DNA of 64,000 nucleotides from Cristatella mucedo (GCA_009760855.2 WPIO01000065.1:60001-124000); one strand, 5' to 3'; shown: positions 22,332 to 48,295, numbered from the stretch's first letter. Notes: generated from the letters alone by a model not told the origin. Program-made: numbers and translations.

Positions 22332-23169
22332 CTAACGCCGGCCGCTGTCTTGTGAACTGCAACCGCTGTCGCCGCTCGCGTCGCCCGTGAGGCAGATGCC
22401 TCGAGCCTCAGCTCCTGTACGACTGCCTTTAGCCGCTCCGTCGGCCACTCCTGCACCGATGCCTCCGGTCTCTCGGCGTGCGTACACCTGTCGCGCCTCC
22501 TCGACGGGCGTCTCGCTCGCGTCTTCTGCTGGCCACTCGCGAGTCTCCGCCACCAGCAGTTCGGAAACCGAGGCGACCACAATGTGCGCCACCATCTGTT
22601 GCTGCCACTCCTCGGTCTTCGCCTCCGACGGCTCGGCAAGCATTTCGTGTGCCTTCTCGGCAAGCGTCTCGCCCGCCTCCGTAGCGGGCGCTTCGCGCAC
22701 TTCCGCCGACGCTAACGCTTCACTCCATGCCGCCGTCGTCTCCGAGACTATTAGCAACGACTCGCTGGCTGCCGGCGCTGTCTCGCTCTCTACCAGTGCT
22801 TTCCCAGCCGCCGCCACCTCTCTGGCAGACAGAGTCTCCTCTCCGGCAGACAGAGCCTCCTCTCTGGCAGTCGCAGTCGTCTCTCTGGCAGACGCTTCCT
22901 CCTCCTCTGCCGGATGCTGCCGTCGCTCTGCCGGATGCTTCCGCCTCGGTCGCGGACGCCGCTTCTGCGGGCTCCACCGGCGTCTTTGATGGCTCTGCCT
23001 TCGTCGCCCGGTACACCGTGGGCGATCGCCGCTGCCGCTTCCGGTCGCTCTTGTTGGCCTCCTCAGTCCAACCAGCATTTACCAAATCCGAGCGCGGCAG
23101 CCGCGCTTTACCGGCCTCCACCTCCGGCCGCTTCTGCACTATCGCCTCCGCTTTCCTGGCACTCTGCAA
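22332..23169 (-). pseudogene. Glu/Ala/Arg-rich region of the LTR element
   Basis: Two overlapping minus-strand frames (23,169-22,720 and 23,078-22,332) are long and open. The first is Lys/Arg/Glu-rich, as in a Gag C-terminus. The second contains imperfect repeats of about 30 bases around 22,810-22,900 that encode AREEALSAGEETLSAREV-like units. The frames probably belong to one broken Gag extension. The plus-strand frames here are their shadows. Confidence 0.4.
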
Positions 23170-23190
23170 GTCCGATGGCCGAAGTCTCTC

Positions 23191-23430
23191 CTAACATTCA
23201 GGGCTTGCAAACATCTTCACAAGTGTTGCACGCAGTTGGGCGTAGTCCTCTTGCACCGAGTCGGGAAGGGTCGCAGCGAACGTTAACGCACCGCCTGCCA
23301 GGAGCATAAATATGAACATGTGCCACAAAGCTGGATCGAAACCTCTTTCATTAAGCATCCTCTCCGAGTCCAGCAGCCAGCTTACGAAGTCGTCCCGACG
23401 TAGTAGTACTCCAGCATCATCTCCAGGCGT
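23191..23430 (-). pseudogene. Gag-like fragment of the LTR element
   Basis: A frame of about 80 codons runs from just inside the 5' LTR to a TAG at 23,191. It lacks an upstream ATG. It reads DDFVSWLLDSERMLNERGF, then a hydrophobic helix, then LPDSVQEDYAQLRATL, the pattern of helices in Ty3/gypsy-type capsid proteins. The match is by pattern only. Confidence 0.45.
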
Positions 23431-23461
23431 GGGCTACTCTGCCGCTTCTGCAGAAGTAGCT

Positions 23462-23700
23462 TGTTGTTTGACGTTCTCTAAGCGGCAGGTACGCAATACC
23501 GCGCAGAACACCGAAGCGGCGTCCGCGTTTCAGAGACGCTTATTCACACAGACGCCGCAGCGGGCCAGTACGCGACTGCCCGCCCGGCATCCTCAACCTC
23601 ACTCCCTGGGCATTTGCCACCCGTTACTTATATATACTACTGCCATAAATCGCAACAGCCCATAATCCAACGACAGTGTCATAATCTCAAAAAAACCACA
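23462..23700 (-). repeat. 5' LTR (degraded signals)
   Basis: It aligns with 21,825-22,053 over its whole length. The TATA box has become TATATAAG and the poly(A) signal AATAAG, so this copy has probably lost promoter and polyadenylation function. Confidence 0.8.
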
Positions 23701-25497
23701 CTCCGGCTGCATGCATTACAATTGGTTGATCTCATAATCAGCCGACGAGGAAATTCTCATTTTCATTCTGCCGTTTCATGCGAATTATAATCGAGAGATA
23801 CCAACGCCTATGAGTAAATCTGACTTACCTAGTTTGTACGGTTTGCTTACTTCAGCAAGCAGCCTGTTCGATTGTATACTGTTCTGGCTCGTTTTTTAAA
23901 TCAGCTGGTTACCTCGAATCATTGATTTTTAGTACCTTAGGCCTATGCAAAGTAGCCAGTACGATGCGTAAGAGATTATTAATCATCATTTACATTTTTA
24001 TGATTCTCATGTTCGATGTCGTGGCATTCGAGCCTAACCGAAATTTCCCCAATGCTTTGCTAATCCTCCGCCTCGATCGAATAGCACGATGACGGGTCAG
24101 TAGCACGGTCGTGACGTCAATCCAAGAAAGAGCACACCGTTTTTGATAATTTTCATATATAGCAATGTATACATTAGATTATTTTATTGATGTCTGAGAC
24201 TCTCCAGATTTGCGATTTTGGCCAAATTCGTTTAGAAATTTTATGGACTTGATGCAAATCCTGGGAAGTAACCACTATTATCGTCTCTATCAAGACAAAG
24301 GCAGAAAGCTCTCCTAGGGCTGGGAAGTTCATACAAGCAATTAATTAATAAGATTTTCAACACCAAACTATACATTTTGCTTCTAATGGCCAAATAAAAC
24401 GTGTCAATGCAGCTAAATCCGCGTCGGATAGGATATAGGTCAGAAAAGGAAATAAAACGCGTCCTGTTCACTTAGAAACCATCGACCGCAAAGTTTAAAC
24501 CGTTAACAAATATCAGTAGCTTTAGTCACCAATAAAACAAGTTGAATCACGAGTACCGTCCTCAGGGTGAGAGTTTGTTTGACTCGAATCACATCAACAG
24601 TAAACAAGTGCTTGTAGACGTAATTCTAGTTTCATCATCGACCACATCTATCTTGAATGTTTTAATTGACGTGCGAGAGCCCATTCAATGAAACAATTCT
24701 TGGGAAATTTTTTGCGGTCCCATATATCTGGATCGCTGAGGTCTGGCTGATTCTCCGACTGCTAGACGCAGGGAACGAAATTATTGAAGGCGAGTCGAGC
24801 TTATGCAGATTAAAAAGGAACTAGGCAGCCGGTTAATTGGCTGGTCTTGGTCGTCGGGCAAAGGTCGGACTGTGACCTGGGTAGTACCGCACCAACTAGC
24901 GTAGTCAGGCACAAAGTCCAGCTCCGGTTCTGACTCGGCCGCTCACCGGTAAGCAATGTTTATCAGCCAGGAATGCGAAGGGTGATAGCGGCTCCAGGAA
25001 CGGGTCAGCCCCCGCCCCATTCCTCCCACACTATTCTGCCTTATAAGGTAAATGGATGCAATAGCGCTATATTTAATTTTTATCGCAATAGTTTAATAAT
25101 ATGAATTATATTTGGATTTTTCTGTCACTACGCTGCACGGCAGAAATTTTGACTTTCCCGGAAGCGGAGGTGCGGCTGGGTGGGTCAACCCGCCATCTAA
25201 CCGCTCGCTGCATAGTGCCGCTTGGGTAAGGCCTTCAGCTATCTGTACCCCGTAGAAATATCCCTTGCTGATCCAATGCCCCCCGAAATAGTTCTATGTT
25301 TTGAAGCATGTTGCTTGCTTTGTATACCACATATGACGCTTTGAGTTCACGGTGTTGGAGGCATCTGTTGGCCAGCCGCCTCCTATATCATGTTTCAGTG
25401 ATTTCACGTTCCCATCTCTTGGGGGGGGGGACTTTTAAGTAGTCAGATTTTGCTTCGCTGCATAGATAAAAAATATCTGCTATTTCAATCGTTGCAG
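23701..25497. other. Unassigned stretch before the Lasp coding region
   Basis: No gene or repeat that I can support. If Lasp has a 5' non-coding exon this is part of intron 0. The acceptor at 25,491-25,497 (ttgcag) suggests this. Confidence 0.4.
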
Positions 25498-39545
<14,048 letters not shown>

Positions 39546-39839
39546 TAGAATGGCCAAATAGGTTGTGGGACTAAGCATGGTAACTTTCAAGCAAAGGGGT
39601 ATTCGAAAAAGGCATGTGTAAATAAAATCATAAAATCACTTGTGCTCGTGGTTATTGATTGAGTTATGGTGATGTGCACAGCTTCTGTTTCCTTAGTATT
39701 TATTGTGTTTCCGACTAACTTTTAATGAAATTCTACTAAGATGCAATGCTTAAGCAGCCCAAATCTCGAACAGTCTTAGGTGTAGTCAATGGCCAAAATG
39801 TATCACCAAGCGGAAGTGAGTTATGGCTTATGTTGGAGA

Positions 39840-39965
39840 ACAAGTGGACATACCGACTGCGTACGGAAAGCCGCTTAGGCTGTGAGTGCGCTATACAAAA
39901 CTCTCCTGGGTAACACACACATGGTCTTAATGACTTTGTGGAGTTACAGACGGAGATACATTACA
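39840..39965 (-). repeat. Short dispersed repeat, inverted copy
   Basis: The reverse complement gives 'tgtaactccacaaagtca', then 'gagagttttgtatagcgcac' and 'gcctaagcggctttc', matching 28,049-28,135. Confidence 0.5.
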
Positions 39966-40308
39966 TTACATAAGTCTCCCTTCTTCAGCTTGCAGCGGGT
40001 AGGTGCACACCGAGCTGTAGGAGTGAAGAATGCTTGTTAAACTGAATCGGTAAGCTAATACCCGTACTTATCTTTGCAGAAGCTTCTCCAGCATGTCCTC
40101 GAGCATATCTGGAGGTTGGGGGTGACCACAAGGTATTTCCGAACTTGCCCAGTAGGATAGCTGAAGCTGGCTACGTAACAACTGCCGGCTGATCTAGAGA
40201 TTTATGGAGTTAGCAGCATCCCGTCGAGATCAGAGATGATTGACGCTGTTGCTCTTGTTAAATACATTTAATTAACCTTACGACTTAAATAAATAAATGA
40301 AAATAAAT

Positions 40309-40465
40309 CCTAGCTGATTAAAGAGCCTCTTTTTGTATAGCGACAGAAGAGCCTTGACGGCTATCACCACCGCTTGCAGTGGCAATGAAGGATCGCCCAC
40401 TGCAGGAATCGAACCCACGACCTCGGGACCGAGCTCGTGAAAGCAACCGCCTTACCTTGTGTTCT
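40309..40465 (-). mobile_element. SINE family B, minus orientation
   Basis: It carries 'tagctgattaaagagcctct' (tail), 'cgcttgcagtggcaatgaag' and the box B complement ggaatcgaacccac. It is nearly identical in layout to the copy at 10.2 kb. Confidence 0.8.
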
Positions 40466-40562
40466 TGCTACTCCACTGTGTTCTACAATCATTGGCTCCT
40501 CAGCTTTCGGTCGTTTTGTTTTCATTTGCTCTAAATTGAAATCTTGAAATGGGTCCTTTAGT

Positions 40563-40735
40563 CAGTAACCCCTGGGTCTAGCCCATGGGCAAAGTGCTTG
40601 CTCTTGGCGACCTAGGTCCTGGGTTCGAGTCCTGCAGTGGGCGTTCCTTAATTGCCCATTGCAAGCTGTGGTGATGGCGTTAAGGCTTTTCTTCTATGTA
40701 AATTTGGCTCTTGAATTAGCTGACCTTTTAACTTT
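40563..40735 (+). mobile_element. SINE family B
   Basis: It has 'cctgggttcgagtcctgcag', 'cattgcaagctgtggtgatg' and 'ggctcttgaattagctgacc'. It lies about 100 bases from the inverted copy, so the pair could form a long hairpin in RNA. Confidence 0.75.
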
Positions 40736-41989
40736 CTATGCACCGAAATTCAGGAACCTGTTGGTTAGATCTAAAGCAACCCGAATGAAATTAGCATGAT
40801 CTAAGTCTCAGCTAACGACCTACATATTCAACCTAACTTACCCTCTGCCCTAGTGAACTTATTTGAGCAGCACCTCTTCTTGCACTGTTCTTTCACATTT
40901 TACTTAAAACATTGGCACCTCGTGGGGTTTCAAAAGTTAATAGATCCTTAACTGTAAGGGGGATGCATCCAACAGCCCACCAGCATGCTGTTAATCTGGG
41001 TGTGCAGGTTCGTTTTGTTTTAGCTTCTGCCACAGTCGTGCTCTTGGGAAGTTAGCACAGTAGGGTTGCCACCTGTCCTTCCTCCTAGCATCATACAGCA
41101 TATGAAGTACCCAGGAAGATGTCGAGTTCTCTAGGGCGATATACAAGTGTGTTATAAATATTATTACTAGCTCCATCCAGGTTGGTCGCAGGCAGTTCAC
41201 TTTCCTGCACCACATTCTACACCGATCTCAAGCGATTATTGTTTTTGTGTGTTTCTGTACTAACTTGGCAAAAATGTGCCCCAGCAATGGGAGCTTCGAC
41301 AATGCCCACTTATCGACAATTGCCTGCTGTCACAGAATCTGGTACCTGTAGCGTGTACTTTCAGTATTACATAAACAGTGCCACTTTTGGAATGCTTTTA
41401 TGATTTCGTCGTTTGTCATTCCTCTAAGCCATGAAGACGACATGCATTTGACATCGTTGTGATTATTTGTTCGTTCCTGCCTTTCGTCGGCCTCTATTAA
41501 GTACAAACCCAATTGCTTTAGCAGTCGTCGATCGTCGTTGACCGTCTCTCCAGTCGTGCTATGTGTTTATCTAAGACGGAAGTAAGAGCAAAATAGAAGA
41601 CGTCAGAACTCGGCTGAGATTGCAACCCACTCGTCACCTGAACTCGCAATGTGATCCATTGTGCCCGTTATGCTAGTGAGGGGTCGTAATGGCCGTCTGA
41701 GCCAGGCTGTTGCTCACAGGAACACTCCTGTACGGCACCTGTCCTGGCTGACAAACAAAAAACATGATTAAAGTAGCTGAAAACAGAAGTTGACTTGACC
41801 AGTGGACGCGTAATCCAGATCGAGTTATCTTATCAGCCTACGAGGTGAAGGCAGTTGAACTGGTGAGATTGGCGAATGTAATGTCGGGGTCAGCAATATC
41901 AGTGCAGTAGAAAGACAACGTTCCTGGATAGCAGCAGCATGGTGTGATCGGACGCAGTGATAGGGCGACTTCGACATTTGTGGTCCCTC

Positions 41990-42165
41990 TCTAGGGGTCA
42001 TCGAGAAAGCCGAGTGAGAGTATGCCGAACCTACAATCCGAAAGATTGATTACAACTGCCTACCCTTCTAGGCTTCAAAAGAGGATCGTGAGACGTTCGA
42101 GGTGCTTGATTCGTTGGCAGAGGCACACTAAATACAGTCGAGTTATGAGAAACAAAAGTCAACCT
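41990..42165 (+). pseudogene. Possible Ty3/gypsy pol relic
   Basis: Short plus-strand frames read GVIEKAE, then after a stop EYAEPTIRKIDY, then ETFEVLDSLAEAH. These resemble the GVIEPS and LDSLAGA motifs of gypsy reverse transcriptase in the right order. The match is weak and no continuous frame survives. Confidence 0.2.
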
Positions 42166-42682
42166 GGTTGATTTACCTGTGAAAAGGTTTACTGGAACAG
42201 ACCAAACCGCAGACTAGGCTTTAGAAACATCGTCGGTGTGCATTGGAAAAAGATAATATACGGGGCGAGGTTGAGAATACACTTTCACTGGCGATATCTG
42301 GCTGAAGAGAAACGTGAGCAACAACGTTTTTGCCGTTGAACGCAAGGTACTCGCCGCCTCTGCCCCTGGGGGATGCGACGGAGGTAAAATCGCTCTCAGA
42401 TGTCGCTCGGTGATGTCGAGCTGTAATCTCGGTTAAAGTTCAGCACGAGCGCCTTACGCGATTGGGCTTTTGTGCTCAGGCCGCCCTCAAGTATCTGTAT
42501 GATCGCAACAATATGCTTAACAGGTGAGCACAGACATGTTGTATGACGGAGAATTTCAAGCAAGGCTGCCAAGTCAAGACCCCTTCATAAGACGGGATCG
42601 GCACAGAGGTAATATATGTCAGTAACTGTAGCACAAGGACAAGTAGGAGTTTTCTATGGCACGCTGAAGGCTTACCTCCGGG

Positions 42683-42818
42683 TCTTGTTTCGGTGCTAGC
42701 ACTTCACGACCCAGGTCGTGAATTCGAGTGCTGCAGCAGGCAATCCCTCATTCCCCACTGCAAGAGGTTGTGGTCGTTCTATAGAACCGAGGCTGTTATA
42801 TTAACTGACCTTAATTCT
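42683..42818 (+). mobile_element. SINE family B, diverged
   Basis: Recognisable parts are 'cgtgaattcgagtgctgcag', 'attccccactgcaagaggtt' and 'gaggctgttatattaactga'. Confidence 0.55.
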
Positions 42819-42859
42819 ACTTCAAGCAGATTTCGCTTTGCACACGGAAGCTGACAGAC

Positions 42860-43900
42860 TCCATCTTGGAAAGCTATGAGGAAGTGAGAAGAATAGCTGT
42901 CAGGAGGAAACGAGTAGCAACTAAGGACAGCTGGAAAGACCTCCTATAGTCAGATGTTGCCTAAGAATTGTGGAAGTTAGTCCCGCAGACGGCCTACAAG
43001 TCAAAAGCTTCTGCCGCCAACGGACTCAAAGCCAACCACCACCAAAGAATGGAACAGCTAATTTAATTGCAGCAAATGTAAAGCGCCTAGAAAGAGATTT
43101 GAGTTCTCTGAGGGGGCTTTATCAAGTGCATTATTATAATGTCCATAAAGGAGCTTAGGGCTCAAGGAGACAAACTGGTGCAGCACTTAAATTAGGTGTG
43201 AGGGAGCCAGGCCGTAGCAGGCTTTGTGGATCAGAATAAGAATTTTCCTCTCTATTTATCAACAGCGAGCCATTGAAGCTCCTCAAGCAAGGGTGACACA
43301 TGGCTGAACCTCTTGGATCTGTGGAACAACCTTGCAGTCATACTCATCACCAACTGTAGAGGCTTTCTAGGTAGCCCAGCCAAAACAGAATTACAGTTGT
43401 CCAGACTATACATGATCAGAGTGGTAATAGCCAGCTACCGTGGTACTCTGCAATCTTCCACTTAGATCGAACGTGCTGAATAACTTCGGAGGTAGTCTTC
43501 TGCTGAAACTTCTAAACGTCAAGCTGTTATAAACGGGCACCTAACCACTGCCTTTTTGAGCATGGCAGCAGCAGATGTATGTATCATAGAAGCAGGACAG
43601 TTTGAACAGGATCTCGAGAACTAGTTGTCTTCTTTGATTGGGATATGGTCTTCAGGATAAAGCACGTCGTGACCTTGAACGAAGACGTTGAGGTGGAGCA
43701 CGGAATTGAGGGACACGAGTCCTGCGTTGATGTTATCGAGGAACAGGAGTCCCGAGGGGATTCTGCTACATTAGGAATGGACTCTGCAATCTTGTCTATC
43801 TTGCTGGCAAAGAAGCTAGAGAAGCGATCAGCTAGGTCACCACAAGGATTTCTAGAACACGAGCTGACCTGTCGATCCTTTATCGATCACTGAAAGCGGT
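42860..43900 (-). mobile_element. LINE relic, minus orientation, with a plus-strand LINE tail insert
   Basis: The block 42,900-43,010 matches the relic at 28.2 kb. The frame antisense to 43,645-43,893 reads like the linker before a LINE reverse transcriptase (FFASKIDKIAESIPNVAES). A plus-strand LINE 3' tail with 'aaagcgcctagaaagagatt' is inserted at about 43,065-43,140. Confidence 0.5.
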
Positions 43901-43966
43901 AACAGCTGGAAATGCTCGTCTATCACTATATAAATGAGGCTGTTAAATCAGCTAAGCTTTACTTTA
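43872..43966 (+). mobile_element. SINE family B tail fragment
   Basis: The segment has 'cctttatcgatcactgaaag' and 'aggctgttaaatcagctaag'. The tRNA-like head is missing. Confidence 0.5.
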
Positions 43967-44371
43967 TTAAATTTCCTACGGTAGTAGCACAGCCACCCAG
44001 GGCGTGAAATTAAGTCGGCATACGATCTTTCATGCTAGCGGCCGGTGAGCGCTAGTATGAACGGCTACGAAGGTCTCTTCACCGAGCGAGTGCGAGAGTA
44101 GGCGCTGACTGCCTGCCAAAGAGCAGTTCCGCAGGGAGGTACCGGAAGCAGCGATGAACCGGCCTGCAGTTACGGCAAACGCCAACTTCGACCACCCGTG
44201 TTGAGTTTTTCTTAATAGAACTGTAGAAACGTCAGAAGGTCGTCAGAGAAAATACAAAATTGTGATTCGCTGACTACGATGGCACCCCATTTTAATTTAG
44301 AAGGCAAAGCCACTATTGGCACCACAGGTGGATCGCAGGTGTTCGTTCATTGGGCCTATGTCGGCGACAGC

Positions 44372-44520
44372 CTGTGGGGTGCTCATTCTTAACGACCGAG
44401 TTCGTGGGTTCGAATCCTGAAGTGGGCGATACTTTATTGCCAACTGCAGGTAATGGTATGTATAGCCATTAATGCTCTTCTGTCGCTACACAAACAAGGC
44501 TATACAAGTTGGCTAATTAA
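44372..44520 (+). mobile_element. SINE family B
   Basis: The box B is gtgggttcgaatcctg, near the eukaryotic tRNA consensus, followed by 'ctttattgccaactgcaggt' and 'aaggctatacaagttggcta'. Confidence 0.65.
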
Positions 44521-44604
44521 AATTTTTCACGAAGTGTGCTACATTCAGCCAGTCGCCAGTAGCTGCCAAGCCACGGTGAGTGAGCTCGGCCAGCTATTGC
44601 TCGT

Positions 44605-45019
44605 TTGGTGCCACACCTTGACCTGCCCAAAGAGTCGGCTGAACTCGTTGGTTCTTTGTGGTATAAACATCGTGAACAAGAGTTTCTTCCGTACTTCTTA
44701 ACGAAGAAGTCGCTAGTATATTGCTGCAATGTCGAAGGTCTCGTCAACGCATGGAAAAGTGCAAGGATCCAACTGAATGGAAACTCTTCACAGATTCAGC
44801 GAACCGAAGTTTAAAGTGAGTTTTACATCAGAATGGAAATTAACTTTCATCTTTCCGGTTGCACATTTTTTACAGATGAAAGAGACTGACAGAAACATGA
44901 AAGCACATATCGATGAAATCAAATATGATCAACCTGAGTGGCAGACATGCGGAGATTTAAAGGTCATTTTCTTTCTGGTTGGACTTCAAGGTGGCTACAC
45001 AAAATATCCGTACTTTTAA
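44605..45019 (+). pseudogene. Decayed mobile-element-type protein (CGDLKV...GGYTKYP family)
   Basis: Plus-strand frames broken by stops and shifts read LPKESAELVGSLWYKHR, then KDPTEWKLFTDSANRSLK, then KETDRNMKAHIDEIKYDQPE, then CGDLKVIFFLVGLQGGYTKYP. I recall this order from a repetitive protein family that occurs in many copies in several invertebrate genomes and lacks a named function. The fragment breaks off where the next conserved Cys/Trp block would be expected. At least two stops make it non-functional. Confidence 0.5.
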
Positions 45020-45044
45020 GTTTGTATGCTATGTTTTATTGCTT

Positions 45045-45690
45045 CATTTAAGCTGGACGCTCAAAATTGACTAGGCCAGTATATCCCCCATAGAATCGGT
45101 ACAGATCTGGGTGTCCTGATCCAAAACGATCTGTCACTACAAGATCACATCAGCTCTAGAGTCAGATGGCTTTTAGTTATGTAATGATGCATTAATTCGA
45201 GCTTGCTCAGGCAAGGTACTTACAGGTATGTATAATTATTCTGTCCATTTGTGACATTTTGTCTAGACTTCTGTTACTCTTTCCTTGCAAGTCTTTCAGT
45301 CTGTGCACTAAAACACTCGTAGATAGTGCACACTTTGACAGAATCGCACGCCTGTCTGGAACGTCGTAGCAGCCACAAGAATCACTTGACCCTGACGTGC
45401 ACTGGCTGCCAGTCAATCAGAGGATCAACATAACGGTCCTGTCATTGAATAGGTGCCTTCAATCCTTTACTCCGCCACCCATCTGCAATACTGGCTCCTT
45501 AGGCTTCCCTCCCACAATCTACTCGGCTGACTCGAAGCGTTTTAGCTTTGCCCCTAATTAACCTAATATCCTTCGAAGGCCGTACTTTAAGTTCCGATGC
45601 ACTTAAAGCATCGAACCTCATTCGACTAACATCACGGTATCTCCAGATGGGACAGGATTTAAAGTAAAACTCTGTATTATACACGTACAC
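45045..45690 (+). mobile_element. LINE reverse-transcriptase relic
   Basis: Broken frames keep the order 'gtacagatctgggtgtcctg' (NLGV region), 'tcactacaagatcacatcag' (LSLDDHI region) and 'gtgcactggctgccagtcaa' (LHWLPV), as in the LINE at 3.0-4.2 kb. Confidence 0.6.
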
Positions 45691-45767
45691 AAATAGACGT
45701 ATTTATGAATCTACGAGAAGTGGAGGTGATCTTATTTCATATCAAAGGTCACCTAGGCTTTGAGTTG

Positions 45768-45806
<39 letters not shown>

Positions 45807-45905
45807 CATGTGTATAGGCTCTTAAGAGAATCTCAATCCAGGCACTCCACACCCATGATCTCTGTCGTCAAGGTAGGGCACCTTAACCTCTGAGCCAACG
45901 AGTTC
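45768..45905 (-). mobile_element. (AT)n tract and SINE family A, minus orientation
   Basis: About 17 AT units run directly into a SINE tail ('tgtgtataggctcttaagag'), then 'cctctgagccaacgag' at the tRNA-like end. The microsatellite has probably grown from the SINE's AT-rich 3' end. Confidence 0.55.
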
Positions 45906-47464
45906 TAATAGACAACTCCTTAACAAGCACTTAGCCCTCGTGAACTGTGCAGTTACAAACAGAAGCACACGCAGCACGAACTCACGTACTCATACATGTA
46001 CAAGCACATACCCACACATACTCGTGTAGGTATACAGTTATGCCTGAATATGCACAGTGTATGTACATGGTCAAGTCTTTCCTACAATACTTCCACTGGA
46101 CAGCAGGCCATACAATTTGGATAGCTTCGAGGAACAAGACCCGATGGAGGTCGAGTTGACGTTCGTTCAGGGTTTGAGGAGTTCAGCTTCGAGCAACTCG
46201 CTAAGGTAGACACAGTGGATCGATAGCTATTCAGGGGACCCTTTTTATCTGAGTTGCCTGCAATAAATAAATACGCGAACGGTACTGCTATTGCCAGCTA
46301 AGCTGGTGACTAGGAGTATGTAAAGCAGCCTTGAATGACTCTCGAACAAGCCTAGAGGCAATTATTATTTCAGCTGTAGAACTGTCATCGAGCTCACGAA
46401 AAGTGGAGCAATTATGCTGCATTTCTCGATCCAGAAAAGTAAAAAAAAACCCAGAGGTAGGTTATGTGTGGCCATCAGATACCTCCAGCGTTCGAGGAGT
46501 AATCCGGTTGCGATCATATATGCTCACAACAAATTTCCGCAAATTATGAACGATAGAGAGATTGATCAACTTGGACAGAGACAGCCAGTTGCCAATTTAA
46601 GGGACCTCTGCTGATGACATAATTAGCTGTAAGCTGAACGAGTACTATTTCTTTACGGCATCTCTATCAGGCCAAAGCAGCATGCCGATCTGTGCAGCCC
46701 ATTCTTCTACTACAATACGTGGCTCACGGATAGCAAAATCTACGATACTTCTTTCAACTTCCGGTTTTTGGCTCTGGTATTGCCTCAAATAAAAAACTGT
46801 CCTGTGGTGAACAATTTAGTTAATTCAAAGCAGCGAAGAATCAGTTGTATAAGGCTCAAGCGAAAACAGAACATAGTCGGTATACAATTTTAATTATGGA
46901 ACTTCATGAAGCATCATCAAGTGAAGATGAAACATCTATTTTGTTAAACAAGTTGAGGATCGGAGACAATAATGCCAAGGATGTGGCTTGTCATTGAAGT
47001 TGAGTTTTGCGGTCGACAGAAGTACTCGAGCCAAGACGACAGCGATGCTTTGTGCAAGTGCTGTAGTGGAAAAGTTGTGGCATACACGAGCACAGGCGAT
47101 ACAAATTACATGCAGTGTGTCTACAGTGACTTAACAACCACACATCTATAAAGGAGTAAAAGCTCTGCCAAGAAGATAATTTTTGGTTTCACATATAGCG
47201 CTGTTTGATGGCAGATTTATTTAAGCACGTTAATGCTGTGTAATTCGAAGGAAATACCACAGGCCTCTCTGCTCATGCAGTTTCATAAGAGTGTGGAGCC
47301 AAATCAACAATTTTGACAATGACCTACAAGTGCAATTATCGAATGCCAGCCACAAAATTTGAAAGTTTCACGAAGACTTCATCCACAGACGTCACCTTCA
47401 ATCCCTAGCTAAGATTATGGACTGTCAACCAACGTAGCTTGTAAAAATCCAAATAGCTCCCTGG

Positions 47465-47760
47465 TTATGTCTAGGCTATAGTCTCGAAATTCCATTTTGG
47501 CTCCACAAAGCCCTTGCAGCTCGTGATGAATATGGCTGCAAGGCTGGTAAACAAATCTCAAGAGGTTCAGCCACGTGTTCCTTTGCTGAAGGATATGCAA
47601 TGGCTTCCGGTTGATCAACGGAGACAGGATAAAGTTCTTAGGCTGACCCATAAGGACTGCTGTGCCTTGGTTCCTTTATACCTAGCTGAACTGCTGAACC
47701 ATTTCCAGCCTCCTTGTGACCTCAGGTCCTCTATGGAGAATACATTAGCATACTAGGGGT
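47465..47760 (+). mobile_element. LINE C-terminal relic, second subfamily
   Basis: A frame from 47,514 reads MQLVMNMAARLV, then LLKDMQWLPVDQRRQDKVLRL, the conserved NxAARL and LHWLPV segments of CR1/jockey-type elements. Its residues differ from the main family in this window. Confidence 0.6.
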
Positions 47761-48295
47761 CTCTTTAAAATTTTAGTCATATCACTAAACTGACTTGAAC
47801 GATTGTTAGGGCACCAATGTCAGATGCCGGGGCCAAGTGCACTACCTTAGTACTACACTGAAAGTACTTAGTACTTACACTGAAACAATGCACCAAACAT
47901 CACTCCTAATTGGTAACTCTGGAAGTAACAATGACAAGCATGTATCTATAAATCTGGTACGGCTAATAGTTTGTTTGGAGCATTCAACGCGCTCCTGGGT
48001 GAGGCACTACAGCATAGCCACAGCATGGCATGTCCATATCGATTTCAGGAATCTTGTACAGGACAGTAACGGTTATACAGCCAGTTCCGAACAGCCTACC
48101 GAGGTTTCTTGGCTACTTCGACTACACATGCCTATTCCTGTTGTACATCCGAATACACCAGCAAATTTTCATCTTATTTATCTCAGTATTAGCAATCAAA
48201 CGCCTGGATAGACAGGGCAATGTCCCCATTGTAATATTGTGAGCAGGACGCCACCTAGTGCATCCCACCACGGCATCCCAACCACAGTAAATATG

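Larger units (their letters stand above)
21825..23700 (-). mobile_element. Non-autonomous LTR retrotransposon, minus orientation
   Basis: Two direct repeats of about 229 and 239 bp bound a 1.4-kb interior. Read on the minus strand each repeat starts TGTGG and ends CAACA. A polypurine tract (aaggggaa) directly precedes the 3' LTR at 22,054-22,061. Five bases flanking the element (ccccg at 21,820, ctccg at 23,701) match at four of five positions and may be the target duplication. The interior has a Gag-like frame and a Glu/Ala-rich region but no protease, reverse transcriptase or integrase, so it must have relied on a related full-length element. Confidence 0.75.

Noticed and set aside
22387-22989. 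200-codon plus-strand frame inside the LTR element
   Set aside because: The LTR signals place the element on the minus strand, and this frame is the complement of the Glu/Ala-rich minus frame.
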